A stretch of DNA of 64,000 nt, from contig NC_049905.1 of NCBI RefSeq assembly GCF_001411555.2, positions 8,523,053 to 8,587,052 on the forward strand, read 5' to 3'. Shown piece after piece: positions 52,466 through 62,275 of the stretch. Source of the DNA: Juglans regia (Eukaryota > Streptophyta > Magnoliopsida > Fagales > Juglandaceae). Under the pieces are notes generated by a model. That model ran no database searches. It saw only the letters and a list, made by a program, of their open reading frames with translations, and was not told where the DNA came from. How positions within the stretch are numbered: position 1 is the first letter of the stretch; the number at the start of each line of letters is the position of its first letter. The translations under genes were made by a program, and so were the position numbers.

Positions 52466-54311
52466 TTAATGTCAAACACCAATTCACAAAGAGAGAGAGA
52501 GTCAAACACCCTTTTATGATTTCAGCAGAGCGCAAGACAACTGCGACATATAACTGAATTATGATTCAACATATTTCTTCAATCACACGACACACAGTCT
52601 TCCAATATTGTTTGGAGTAAATTCCAATCATATTGGAATCCTATCCTCTGATTCGAATTTCAAGAAGAGACAACACTAATTTTCCTTAACCTGATACAGA
52701 TAATGTTCTGCTTGGAAAATGTAAATACTGTTTCCAATCAATACGTTGGCTCTTAAATAACAATCTGGGAAAGCAAACACATACAAAAGGTCATACAGAT
52801 CATAATTTTATATTTCCCATAAAATCTTTATTCATAACAGCAATTTCAGAATTTATTGGTATTCAACTTTTACTATTTTAAGTTAAAACTTTTAAGAAAA
52901 GTATAATTGCAATGATTTAAAATCTCGGCTTTCCAAAGATTCCGGTATTCAGTACATGAATATTATGAAAAAATACAGCATTTTCTATCCTATGCAACAG
53001 GTGGGAAATGGGAAAGGAGTACTTCCAGATCAGCTCACACATCACACCCAAAAGTACATAGATCTTGAAGTGGCAATGAAGTCCTAAACTGAAAAATTAC
53101 AGCATTATAATCATATTAACTCTTCCAGATTTTATCTTTGCATATGCACGAGGCTAATCAGATCAAGCATCTTTCTTTCTGTTTCTTCCTTTTTTTTTTT
53201 TTTCTTTTGTTGTAGCCACTGTGAAAACACCACTAATTAATGGCAATAAAATGGAGCATAATAATAACTGGTAATTAGATATGCCGGTAGATACTGATCT
53301 ATAGGCAAAACAAAATAAAAAATTCATGCAAGATTCAGGTATTAAAGTTTATAATTGCCCCATGCTTCTTCAGAGCTTGAGTGTGACATGCATGCCCAAC
53401 TAAAACTTTATGATCACCTTGTGCAATCAGTTTAAAAACATATAGTGCTGCACGACTAGTAATCTCACCTATTTTAATATTGCAACTTGAATTGTTTTAT
53501 CGTAGTGAGCCACAAGCTCTAGCTCCATGCAGAAAAATAAATTGGATCAGTTCTTTTATATAGGAAGATCTCCTCAATATTTCAATAAACAATACATTGG
53601 ATTAATACCTCCATCTTCTCCTTGTTAATAAAGAAAAGAAAAGATCACATCTATGGCACCTAAACAGTTCCTATTTCTTCTTTTGAAGATTTGTCGTTAT
53701 CTTCTTTTTCTTTTATTTGGCTTCTAGTTTATGGCCTTTACTGAAGTCAAGGTGCACTGATATCAGTTCTCTGTTCCTCAAATCGAATGGAAGGAGAAGA
53801 AGATCTAGTGACTTCCATAAACTCATTCTGCTGCATCCAACGGAGGGAGCTAATGCCCACGATTAAAGATTTTCTTTCAAATTGCTACTTTCTGGTTCTT
53901 TAATACCAAGATCACCATGCATAATCAAACTATACCAACTAAAAAGATTTCTTCTATCAAAATAGTTTCGACCATGATCTATGAGCCACGTTTGTCACAC
54001 CTAGGTAGTGATCATTAAGAATATAACCTGACTAAAACACGATCAAATTAGTATCTTTGTTAAACAAAATGCTTAATTTATTAAACTGGTATTATCAAAT
54101 CATAACGTTACAAGGAGGGTGATGATGGAATTCAGATCGGCAGATCAATCTCTTGCTTTGGCTATTATGTTAAAATGGCTGACATCAGATGCATAAGGGG
54201 GCTATTACCAAATAAGCATGCATGCACCACATGTATGGTGAAGATGCATAATTAATTATATTATATTAAAGAAAAAATTTAGGCACAGTTTCTCAACAAT
54301 GGAGACTGCCT
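52466..54311. other. Spacer and distal promoter of the MYB gene
   Basis: No gene is recognised. A T run lies at about 53191-53203 and a GCATGCATGC (RY-like) patch at about 54218-54227. Confidence 0.45.
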
Positions 54312-54319
54312 TATATAAA
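54312..54319 (+). promoter_or_regulatory. TATA box of the MYB gene
   Basis: TATATAAA-type sequence (CCTTATATAAATGG) 87-94 bp before the start codon, a good core promoter position. Confidence 0.7.
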
Positions 54320-54405
54320 TGGCAGTAGTGTACACCTAGGTCACCATAGGATATTGAAGAGGTGGTTTACAGAAAGAGCTAAAGAGAGAGATAGAGAGGG
54401 AAAAA

Positions 54406-55488
54406 ATGAAAATGGTTCAAGAGGGAATCCGAAAGGGTCCATGGACAGAACGGGAGGACTTCAAATTGAACTGTTTTGTGGGTTTGTTTGGAGATCGCCG
54501 ATGGGATTTTATAGCAAAAGTTTCAGGTTTGAAGGTGGAGGGAGACAAATAATAGGTATGGTTATTTGGAGATGGGGGATTTTGGAAGGAGCTGCCTTTA
54601 ACCACCTGATTTGTTGTAGGTTTGAACAGAACAGGAAAAAGTTGCAGGTTGCGATGGGTTAATTACCTACACCCTGGCCTCAAACGAGGTAAGATGACAC
54701 TTCAAGAAGAGCGCCTTGTGCTGGAACTTCACTCCAAATGGGGAAACAGGTTTGAGAACATCCTAAATATAGAAAGTCGACTAGTTTTTACCTACGTGTA
54801 TCATCAGTAGTGTGGACTATGAAACTATGATTTAACTAGTTTATAATGATGATCCAACTTATCAAAAAAAAAGTTTATAATGATGATCCATTGCAGATGG
54901 TCAAGAATTGCCCACAGATTACCAGGGCGTACAGATAATGAGATTAAGAATTATTGGAGAACTCATATGAGGAAGCAAGCTCAAGAGAAGAAACGGGGTT
55001 TGTCTCCATCTTCATCATCTTCAAATTCTTGCTTGTCATCAGCAAGCAATCCTACTGTGAATTCATTGCCCTTCCCAAAGACTGGAGAAGAGAGCTTTTA
55101 TGACACAGGAGGTCATGATATTATAGCTGTGGATTCATTGTCCTTCCCAAAGACAGGAGAAGAGAGCTTTTATGACACAGGAGGTCCTGAAATCATCGCT
55201 TCCGCAGAAAAGCAGATTGAAGAAGAGAAAGCAGGTGAAAACGTATATTCAATGGATGACATATGGAAAGATATTGCCCTGTCAGAAGAAGACACCATCA
55301 AACCAGCCTATTATAGCTTTAGTGAAGGAGGGAGCACTTTCTCTCATCATGCTTTGGCTTCTCCATCATGGGAGTATTTTCTGGACTCACTGTGGAGGAT
55401 GGATGAAGAAGTAAGTAAGATGTTTCTCCCCACGAGTGATCAGTTTTTCCCCTGTTACGAATATGGGAGAGCATCTCTAACCGGCTAA
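54406..55488 (+). CDS. MYB59: R2R3-MYB transcription factor, MYB59/MYB48-like
   Basis: Three exons (54406-54526, 54620-54749, 54897-55488) join in frame to 280 residues; introns are GT-AG. R2 has Trp13, Trp33 and Trp53; R3 has Met66 in place of the first Trp, then Trp85 and Trp104. [34 protein letters not shown] and [20 protein letters not shown] are hallmarks of MYB59/MYB48, as is [10 protein letters not shown] (201-210). MYB59 is known in Arabidopsis for intron retention; here a frame runs on from exon 2 through the second intron. Arabidopsis MYB59 is about 235 residues; the extra length comes partly from a tandem 24-residue duplication (138-161 and 162-185). Splice site 1 is odd: GTTTGAA follows AG at both donor and acceptor. 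MYB59 versus MYB48 is not decided. Confidence 0.92.
54838..54890. repeat. Duplicated 19-bp block at the 3' splice site of MYB intron 2
   Basis: AGTTTATAATGATGATCCA occurs at 54838-54856 and 54872-54890, separated by CTTATCAAAAAAAA; the second copy runs directly into TTGCAG. It may place two branch-point regions before one acceptor. Confidence 0.85.
55057..55200 (+). repeat. In-frame 72-bp tandem duplication in the MYB gene
   Basis: Units at 55057-55128 and 55129-55200 agree at 65 of 72 bases. Each encodes a 24-residue module with [17 protein letters not shown]. The frame is kept, so the protein gained one module outside the DNA-binding domain. Confidence 0.93.
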
Positions 55489-55891
55489 TCATACTTTTTA
55501 TTTATTAAAAATTTGTTCATCTGTGTAATATTGTCCTAAGGAAGCTCTAGACTGAATAGCACGGTTTCTCTCTAAGCTTTCTGATTCAGCTCTGAATCAT
55601 TTCAAAATCACTGTAATAATCTCATGTATAATTCTAATCTATCCCTGTATTTTGTGTGCTTTCACTTGTCAGAGAGGAAGAAGGAACCTCATCAAATCTC
55701 CCAAAGGAGGTTGGTAATTTCTTCTATATATTGTATAATACGTCTTGGTACTTTTCAATAAAGCTGGTACAGTATGATGTTAGAGTTAGTTGTGTGTGTG
55801 TGTGAGAGAGAGAGAGTACATGGGTTGTTAAACTAATCCTGGTAGCAGCTTGAAGAAGACATTGAGTAATAAACTCTTAGTAGCTTCAATA
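55489..55891. other. MYB 3'UTR and spacer
   Basis: It contains AT-rich sequence and a (GT)n(GA)n microsatellite at about 55791-55816. No gene is seen. Confidence 0.55.
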
Positions 55892-56055
55892 GAGTAATGG
55901 TAGACACCATTGTAGGTTGTGTAAGCACTGCACTCATCTTGAAAAAGAATAGGTTTATTATTAAAAAATTAATTTTTTATGTGTATCTTATATTTATTTA
56001 TTTTTTCAAACGAATTACACGACACATTCTATAAATGCAAATATCATTTCTCTTT
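55892..56055. mobile_element. Foldback MITE, GAGTAATGCTAC family
   Basis: It starts GAGTAATGGTAGACACC and has the TTTATTATTAAAAAATTAAT centre and ACGAATTACACGACAC right arm of the family. No exact target duplication. It lies about 400 bp behind the MYB stop. Confidence 0.65.
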
Positions 56056-56260
56056 TCTTAATGAATTCGATATTCCACAATTGTTATTCTACCGAGAACC
56101 TTAAAAGATGGCACATTGGCCTAAAAAAAAAAAGAAAAGATATTGATCTAAAAATATAGAGGAATAGAATAATCTTCCTTCTTTAATCTTATCTTTTAGT
56201 CGGTAAATAAATAAAGAAATCTCTCCCAGATGGTAAACTGCTTCTACTCTTGTTGCATTG

Positions 56261-56475
56261 TATTACAGCACATCAGAATATTAGAATCTTCTTGATTCTC
56301 GCATCTCCATGATTCTCACACATCCCACCAATTTTGCTATCCAATATTTGATTTACTTGTAACGGTATTATTTGATCTTCTTTTCATGTAAAGCATCACC
56401 GTACATAGCTATATATTTTTGTAAATCATTTTCAATGAAATAAAGTGAATCAATTAGCCAAACTAATGCTTAACA
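56261..56475 (+). repeat. 5' LTR of the copia element
   Basis: It starts TATTACAGCACATCAG and ends AATGCTTAACA. It contains TAGCTATATATTTTTG near 56407-56422, a possible TATA region, and an AATAAA at about 56439-56444. Confidence 0.93.
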
Positions 56476-56487
56476 TGGTATCAGGCC
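56476..56487 (+). other. Primer-binding site (initiator Met tRNA type)
   Basis: TGGTATCAGGCC directly follows the 5' LTR and resembles the TGGTATCAGAGC complement of the plant initiator methionine tRNA; two bases differ. Confidence 0.8.
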
Positions 56488-56518
56488 AAAACAGGTTCTG
56501 ACTTACCTTTCCTTGCCG

Positions 56519-57293
56519 ATGGCTTCCTCAACCGACCCTTCTCTTGATCCTCCTCCACCTTCTTCCCCATATCTCCTCCACCCCTCTGATTCTCCTAATC
56601 TTATTCTGGTTTCCGGTCTCCTCACCGGTGACAATTTTCCAAAATGGTAGTGTGCTATTCGCCGTGCACTCAACACTAAACACAAGCTCTCTTTTGTTGA
56701 TGGCATTCTCAATGACCTTGCTAAAACATCCCCTAATTATGCCCAATGGAGCCGCACCAAAGACATGGTCTTAACTTGGCTTTTCAACACAATCACCCCT
56801 TCCCTAGCCAATTCCTTGGACTATCACGATGATCATCGAGATGTTTGGCTTGATCTCAAATCTCGTTTTAGCCATGGAAATAATGCTCGCCTCTTCCATC
56901 TTAAAAGAGAAATCTCCAACCTTCATCAAAACCAACTTTTCATACCCGATTACTACAACAGTATCAAACTGGGATGAGTTGAGAAATCTCCAACCCCTCA
57001 CCGATGCCAATACCTTGGAAAAAAGGGCCGAAGATGAACGTGTCTTTCAATTTCTTTTCGGCCTCAATGATTCCTACGCTGCTCTTCAGTCCCAAATCCT
57101 TGCCACTGACCCTCTTCCATCTCTGAATAAAATTTTTTCCATCCTCTTTCAAGAGGAACAACAGAGGCTCCTTCAAGTACCCCGTCTCCACCCAGAAAAC
57201 ATTGCTCTTGCTGCTCGGAGTTCTCCTCATCCACGGCCACCTCTCAAATGCACCGAATGCAGAAAGGATGGCCACCTACGAAATCGCTGCTAG
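56519..57293 (+). pseudogene. copia gag, broken
   Basis: ATG at 56519 begins MASSTDPSLDPPPPSSPYLL. A TAG at 56648 (codon 44, after Trp) truncates it. The frame resumes (DGILNDLAKTSPNYAQW, then VWLDLKSRFSHGN) and is shifted by one base near 56967 before WDELRNLQPL. The zinc knuckle CTECRKDGHLRNRC (CX2CX4HX4C) lies at about 57249-57290, with a TAG just after it. Confidence 0.88.
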
Positions 57294-60200
57294 CGTGTGA
57301 TCAGCTACCCCCCTGGCCGTGAACCACGCAACCCCCATAGGCCATCTCTGCTTGGGAAACCCCCTTCTGCCACCGTTCATCTCGCTGCTTCCAACCAGGT
57401 TCCAGCTGCTTCTTCGTCCAGCCCGATTCCAGGACTCTCCTCCGAAACCTATCAACAGCTCATGAATCTCTTACAAAATCCTCCACCCACGGCAAATTTT
57501 GTTGGTAACTCTTTCTCAAACCCTTCCTTTTTCGATTCCCATACTGATTGGATAATCGACAGTGGCGCTAGTGATCATATGAGCCACTACCGATCATCAT
57601 TTTTGCATCTTCAATCGCTTTCTTCGAGCCGTGAGATTCGGCTACCCACGAGTGCTGTGATTCCCGTTGAAGGCATTGGTACCATTCAGCTCTCCGAAAA
57701 TATCATCCTCTCCAAAGTCCTTTATGTCCCTCTCTTTCATTATAATCTCATTTCTATCCCTCAAATCACTAATAATTTACCGTGTGTTGCACTTTTCTCA
57801 TCTTCTACAGTTTTTTTTCAGGACCTTCAATTGAAGAGGCTGATTGGAGCGGGTGAAGCTTGCAATGGACTTTATATATTTCGGCTATCGAAAGTTGCTG
57901 CTTTCTCTGTTCACACCCTTGACAATAAGACCCTATGACATCAACGTCTAGGTCACCCTTCCAGTTTTATTATTTCTAATATTTTTGATAGTCCATGTAC
58001 TCTTTCTTATTGTGATGTTTGTGCTCGTTCTAAACATACTCGCTTGCCTTTTTCAACTCAAGCTACTAAAAGTACGATTCCTTTTAATCGACTTTATTGT
58101 GACATTTGGGGTGGATATTCTACTGCTTCTATTTGTGGAGCACATTATTTCTTGACTATTGTTGACTATTTTTCACGCACCACTTGGATTTATTTAATGC
58201 GTTTTAAATCAGAAACTTTTAGTCATTTAATGCATTTTTTTGCCTTGTCAAAAATCAATTTAATTCAACCGTTAAATATATTCGCACCGACAATGGCCAA
58301 GAATTTCTCTCTGAAAATCTACAAACATGTTTTCATGAACATGGCATCATTCATGAGCGTACTTGTGCTGAAACTCCTCAACAGAATGGTGTTGCGGAGC
58401 GTAAACATGGACATCTCTTGAATGTTGTCCGAAGTCTTCGTTTCCAGGTACATTTACCCCTCAAATTTTGGGGCGAATGTGTTCTTACTGCTACCTATCT
58501 CATCAATAGAACCCCTACTCGCTCTCTTCAAAATCAAACTCCTTTTCAAATTCTTCTAAATACTCCACCAACCTACACACATCTTCGAGTGTTTGGTTGC
58601 CTTTGCTATGCTCAAACTCTTACTGCTCATCGTGATAAATTTTCACCCCGTGCATCTCGTTGTGTCTTTCTTGGTTATCCGAGCAACCGCAAAGCTTATA
58701 AGTTATACAATATGGACACACATGTCATTTTCTACTCCCATGATGTTACCTTCCATGAAAATCAATTTCCCTTCCAAACTCTTGTGTCTCCACCTCAGTC
58801 TACTTCCATCATTCTCCCTTTACTCGTACCTGAAAATCCCACTTCTCCTAACACTTCTCCTCCCACCATACCTCCCGACCCTATCCCTCCCGCTTCTCGC
58901 CCACGCCGTACTATCACCCGACCTACATATCTCCTTGATTATGTTTGTCCCACCATACCCACGGAGTCCATTGCTACTTCGACCGATGCACAGTCCTCAG
59001 GTACTTCTCATCCTTTATCTACATTTATCTCATACTCTCGTTTTTCTCCTACTCATTATTCATTCTTAACTACCCTTACTGCATCTGTTGAACCTACCTC
59101 TTATTCAGAAGCTACTCGCCACTCTCACTGGCGTGAAGCTATGTCCTCTGAACTTCGTGCTCTTGAGGAAAACTCTACTTGGACCCTTGAACCACTCCCT
59201 CCTAGTAAACAACCCATTGGTTGCAAATGGGTCTTTAAGACCAAATTAGGAGCAGATGGTACTGTTGAACGTCACAAAGCTCGCCTCGTTGCCAAAGGCT
59301 ACACTCAAGTTGAAGGCATTGACTACCATGAAACCTTTGCCCCAGTCGCCAAAATGACCACAGTTCACTGTGTTCTTTAACAATGCATTCTTACACGGTG
59401 ACCTTGATGAGGAAGTTTACATGAAACTTCCTCCCGGTTATTGTCTTAAGGGGGAGACACGGGTTTGTCGTCTACGGAAATCTCTCTACGGCCTTAAGCA
59501 GGCCTCCCGTAACTGGTTTTTTAAACTAACATATGTTCTTCTTACTGCAGGTTTTGTTCAGTCTCAGGCAGATCATTCTCTTTTCACTTTGATCAATGCT
59601 ACAAACCTCACCATTATACTTGTTTATGTTGATGACATCTTGGTTGTCGGCAATGATCTTTCTCAGGTTACCTACTTCAAAACCATTATTTCCATTCACT
59701 TCAAAACCAAGGATCTTGGCCCTCTCAAATATTTTCTTGGACTTGAAGTTGCTCGCTCTCCTTCTGGCATCTTTCTCAATCAACGGAAATATGCCCTGGA
59801 CATTCTTACTGATAGCGGCCTTCTTGGTTCTCGTCCTGCTTCCTTCCCTATGGAACAAAATCTCAAGCTACATGACACTGATGGTGACCTTCTTCCTGAT
59901 CCCGGCTCCTACCGACGGTTAGTTGAACTACTCATTTATCTCACCATTACCAGACCCGACATTATTTTTGCAGTGAACATTCTCAGCCAATTTATGCATG
60001 CCCCCCGGGTTCCACACATGACCGCTGCCACACGTGTTCTTCGTTACATTAAAGGCACTCCAAGCCAAGGCATCTTTTTTTCTTCCTCCAATGATCTGCA
60101 TGTTAGTGCTTATACTGATTCTGATTGGGCCAGTTGCCCCACCACTCGTCGCTTCACTACCGGTTTCTTCATCACACTTGGTTCTAGTCCCATTTCTTGG

Positions 60201-60581
60201 CGTACTAAGAAACAAACAACTGTTGCTCACTCCTCTATTGAAGCTGAATATCATGCCATGGCCGTCACTACATGTGAACTCGTCTGGATTCAACAGCTAC
60301 TTCATGATCTTGGCATCTCTCACAAAGACCCTATGACTCTCTATTGTGACAATCAATCTGCCCTTTACATTGCTCAAAATCCAGTTTTTCACGAGTGTAC
60401 CAAACATATTGAAATTGATTGCCACATTGTACGTGACAAACTTCGTTCGGGTCTCTTCACCACATCTCATGTTCCTTCTTCCGAGCAGATTGCCGACATC
60501 TTCACCAAAGCCTTTGGTTTTGATCTCTTTCATCACTTATCTCACAAGTTGGACATTACTGATCTTCATGTGCCAATTTGA
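57294..60581 (+). pseudogene. copia pol (protease-integrase-RT-RNase H), broken
   Basis: Protease: WIIDSGASDHMSH near 57550-57588. A TGA at 57936 stands where the integrase zinc domain normally has Trp (before HQRLGHPS). Integrase: CDIWGG, a frameshift near 58250, then TDNGQEF and ETPQQNGVAERKHG. RT: WVFKTKLGADGTVERHKARL and ETFAPVAKMTTV, then at about 59375-59382 a deletion and frame change remove the segment with the first catalytic Asp (motif A), restarting at NNAFLHGDLDEEVYMKLPPG. The YVDDILVVGND box is intact. RNase H: DSDWASCPTTRR, SSIEAEYHA, LYCDNQSALYIA, HIEIDCHIVRDKL. The reading ends at TGA 60579-60581. Confidence 0.93.
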
Positions 60582-60588
60582 GGGGGAG
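60580..60588 (+). other. Polypurine tract
   Basis: GAGGGGGAG lies directly before the 3' LTR and primes plus-strand synthesis in such elements. Confidence 0.85.
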
Positions 60589-60803
60589 TATTATAGCACA
60601 TCAAAATATTAGAATCTCCATGATTCTCGCATCTCCATGATTCTCGCACATCCCACCAATTTTGCTACCCAATATTTGATTTACTTGTAGCGGTATTATT
60701 TGATCTTCTTTCCATGTAAAGCATCACCGTACATAGCTATATATTTTTGTAAATCATTTTCAATGAAATAAAGTGAATCAATTAGCCAAACTAATGCTTA
60801 ACA
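60589..60803 (+). repeat. 3' LTR of the copia element
   Basis: It starts TATTATAGCACATCAA and ends AATGCTTAACA, same length (215 bp) as the 5' LTR, with 8 differences. Confidence 0.93.
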
Positions 60804-60808
60804 CATTG

Positions 60809-62094
60809 AGATTTCAAACAATCCCAACAATGCTAGTAAGCTTGTTTCAAGATGATAAACAAAGGTTGATGGATCGTAGTGAACTTAAATGGGATACAAA
60901 CATTTATTTAAGAAAAAAAAAAGGACATGAGGCTAGTGCACATGAAGGAAGAAGAGTCTCTACTTTTACAGAATGTGGTTTTGATAAATAGTTTTGATCT
61001 CCCTGAAGTAAAATATCAGATTAGTGGTAATTGTTTTAGCTGAACAAGAAAGGGAGACAGTCTTGATTAAAAAAAAGAAACAAAGGAAACTTCCATCTAA
61101 TCCAATTGATTTTGACATGTGCGCTCTTACTCTGGCCCAAAATTTTCTGGGCTAGCTCATAGCTGAGTCATATCAGCTAAGCTCCAACAAGACCATCCAC
61201 CTCTTGTGAGAGGAAACAAATGTTAGCAAAAGTAATTAAAATGCTAACAACAAGTGAATTTTATTACATTCTGGGAATCAAAGCATGACACCAAAAACTA
61301 TCTAAAGTCCCGATTCTTATTAGAAATTTCTGTCTTTCAAAACGGAACAAGGCATGCTACTTGAGTCAACTCCCAAAACACCACAGAACATGCCCATCAC
61401 CTCATTCTATAGATAAACCTAAGTCGACTTAAAAATAAACTAAATTTAAAGATCCAACCCCAAACTCCTGATTTCAACCGGCTTTAGTTTGTTACTTTAG
61501 CAAAATATCAGGAAAATATCAGGAAAATTCAACCCATCCATTATGGTTGTTTATATTGTTTGATGTTTCCATTATGGTTTGCTCATAGGAGTTAGAGGTT
61601 AAGATTTTATTAGAGGGTAAATATGGCTTACTTTGTTAAGTGAGTTTGTGATGCAATTGTCGTTAAAAGTAATAACTAGACTATTATGATTGTCTTTGGG
61701 GGCAAAGGCCCTAATCTCTTTACCCTTAATGAAAAATAAATAATAGTTATCTCACATGCTTTTATTGAGTGCAAGAGATTTATATGAAATCTTGAAGTCG
61801 TAAATTAAGTTTGCTGAATGACTTTTGTGGTCACCTTGTAGATTTTTAAAAATTGCAGTTAGACTTGTTCACTAGAATCTAAGGCTTATATTGTGAGTTT
61901 GACCAAAATGAGATTCGCGATGAGTCATCGTTAACTTCATGGTTGTGCAAAAGACTTTTACATGTAAAAGCTGAGTCTCTTGGTAGGAGCATGTTTTGGA
62001 AAGAGTGTAAGATCGTGATTTCTGACCTGTAGTACGGATAAAGACTAGCAAAAAGATAATACAAATTCGTAAGAATTTACATGTTTAATATATT
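60809..62094. other. Intergenic, no gene seen
   Basis: Mixed AT-rich sequence; a 16-bp CAGGAAAATATCAGGA-type repeat near 61509-61527 is the only structure noticed. Confidence 0.5.
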
Positions 62095-62275
62095 GAGTAA
62101 TGTCAGGTAAAAACTCTAAATAGACAAGTCTTATACAAGCCATTTGTAAAAAAATGGTCTCACTAATAAAAAATAATTTTTTTTACACTTTTTTAAGGTG
62201 TGGTCTACTTTTTTACAAGGGCTTGCACGATATTTGTCTATTTGAAACTTGTACAAATCATTTTTCACGAGGAAG
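62095..62275. mobile_element. Foldback MITE
   Basis: Left arm AAATAGACAAGTCTTATACA pairs with right arm reversed AAATAGACAAATATCGTGCA; it starts GAGTAATGTCAGG. Same family as 48455-48605. No clear target duplication. Confidence 0.7.

Larger units (their letters stand above)
56256..60808 (+). mobile_element. Ty1-copia retrotransposon, nearly complete but defective
   Basis: The element (56261-60803, 4543 bp) lies between exact copies of CATTG (56256-56260 and 60804-60808). Order inside: 5' LTR, primer-binding site, gag with zinc knuckle, protease, integrase, reverse transcriptase, RNase H, polypurine tract, 3' LTR; integrase before RT defines copia. The LTRs are 215 bp and differ at 8 positions (about 96% identical, 7 transitions), so insertion is moderately old. 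The LTR ends are TA...CA instead of TG...CA. At least three premature stops, two frameshifts and one deletion inactivate it. It sits about 770 bp after the MYB gene. Confidence 0.95.

Noticed and set aside
54354..54662. 102-codon frame across MYB exon 1 and intron 1
   Set aside because: It is in another frame from the MYB domain and crosses the intron.
59526..60536. Long minus-strand frames opposite the copia pol
   Set aside because: They are shadows of the RT/RNase H coding strand.
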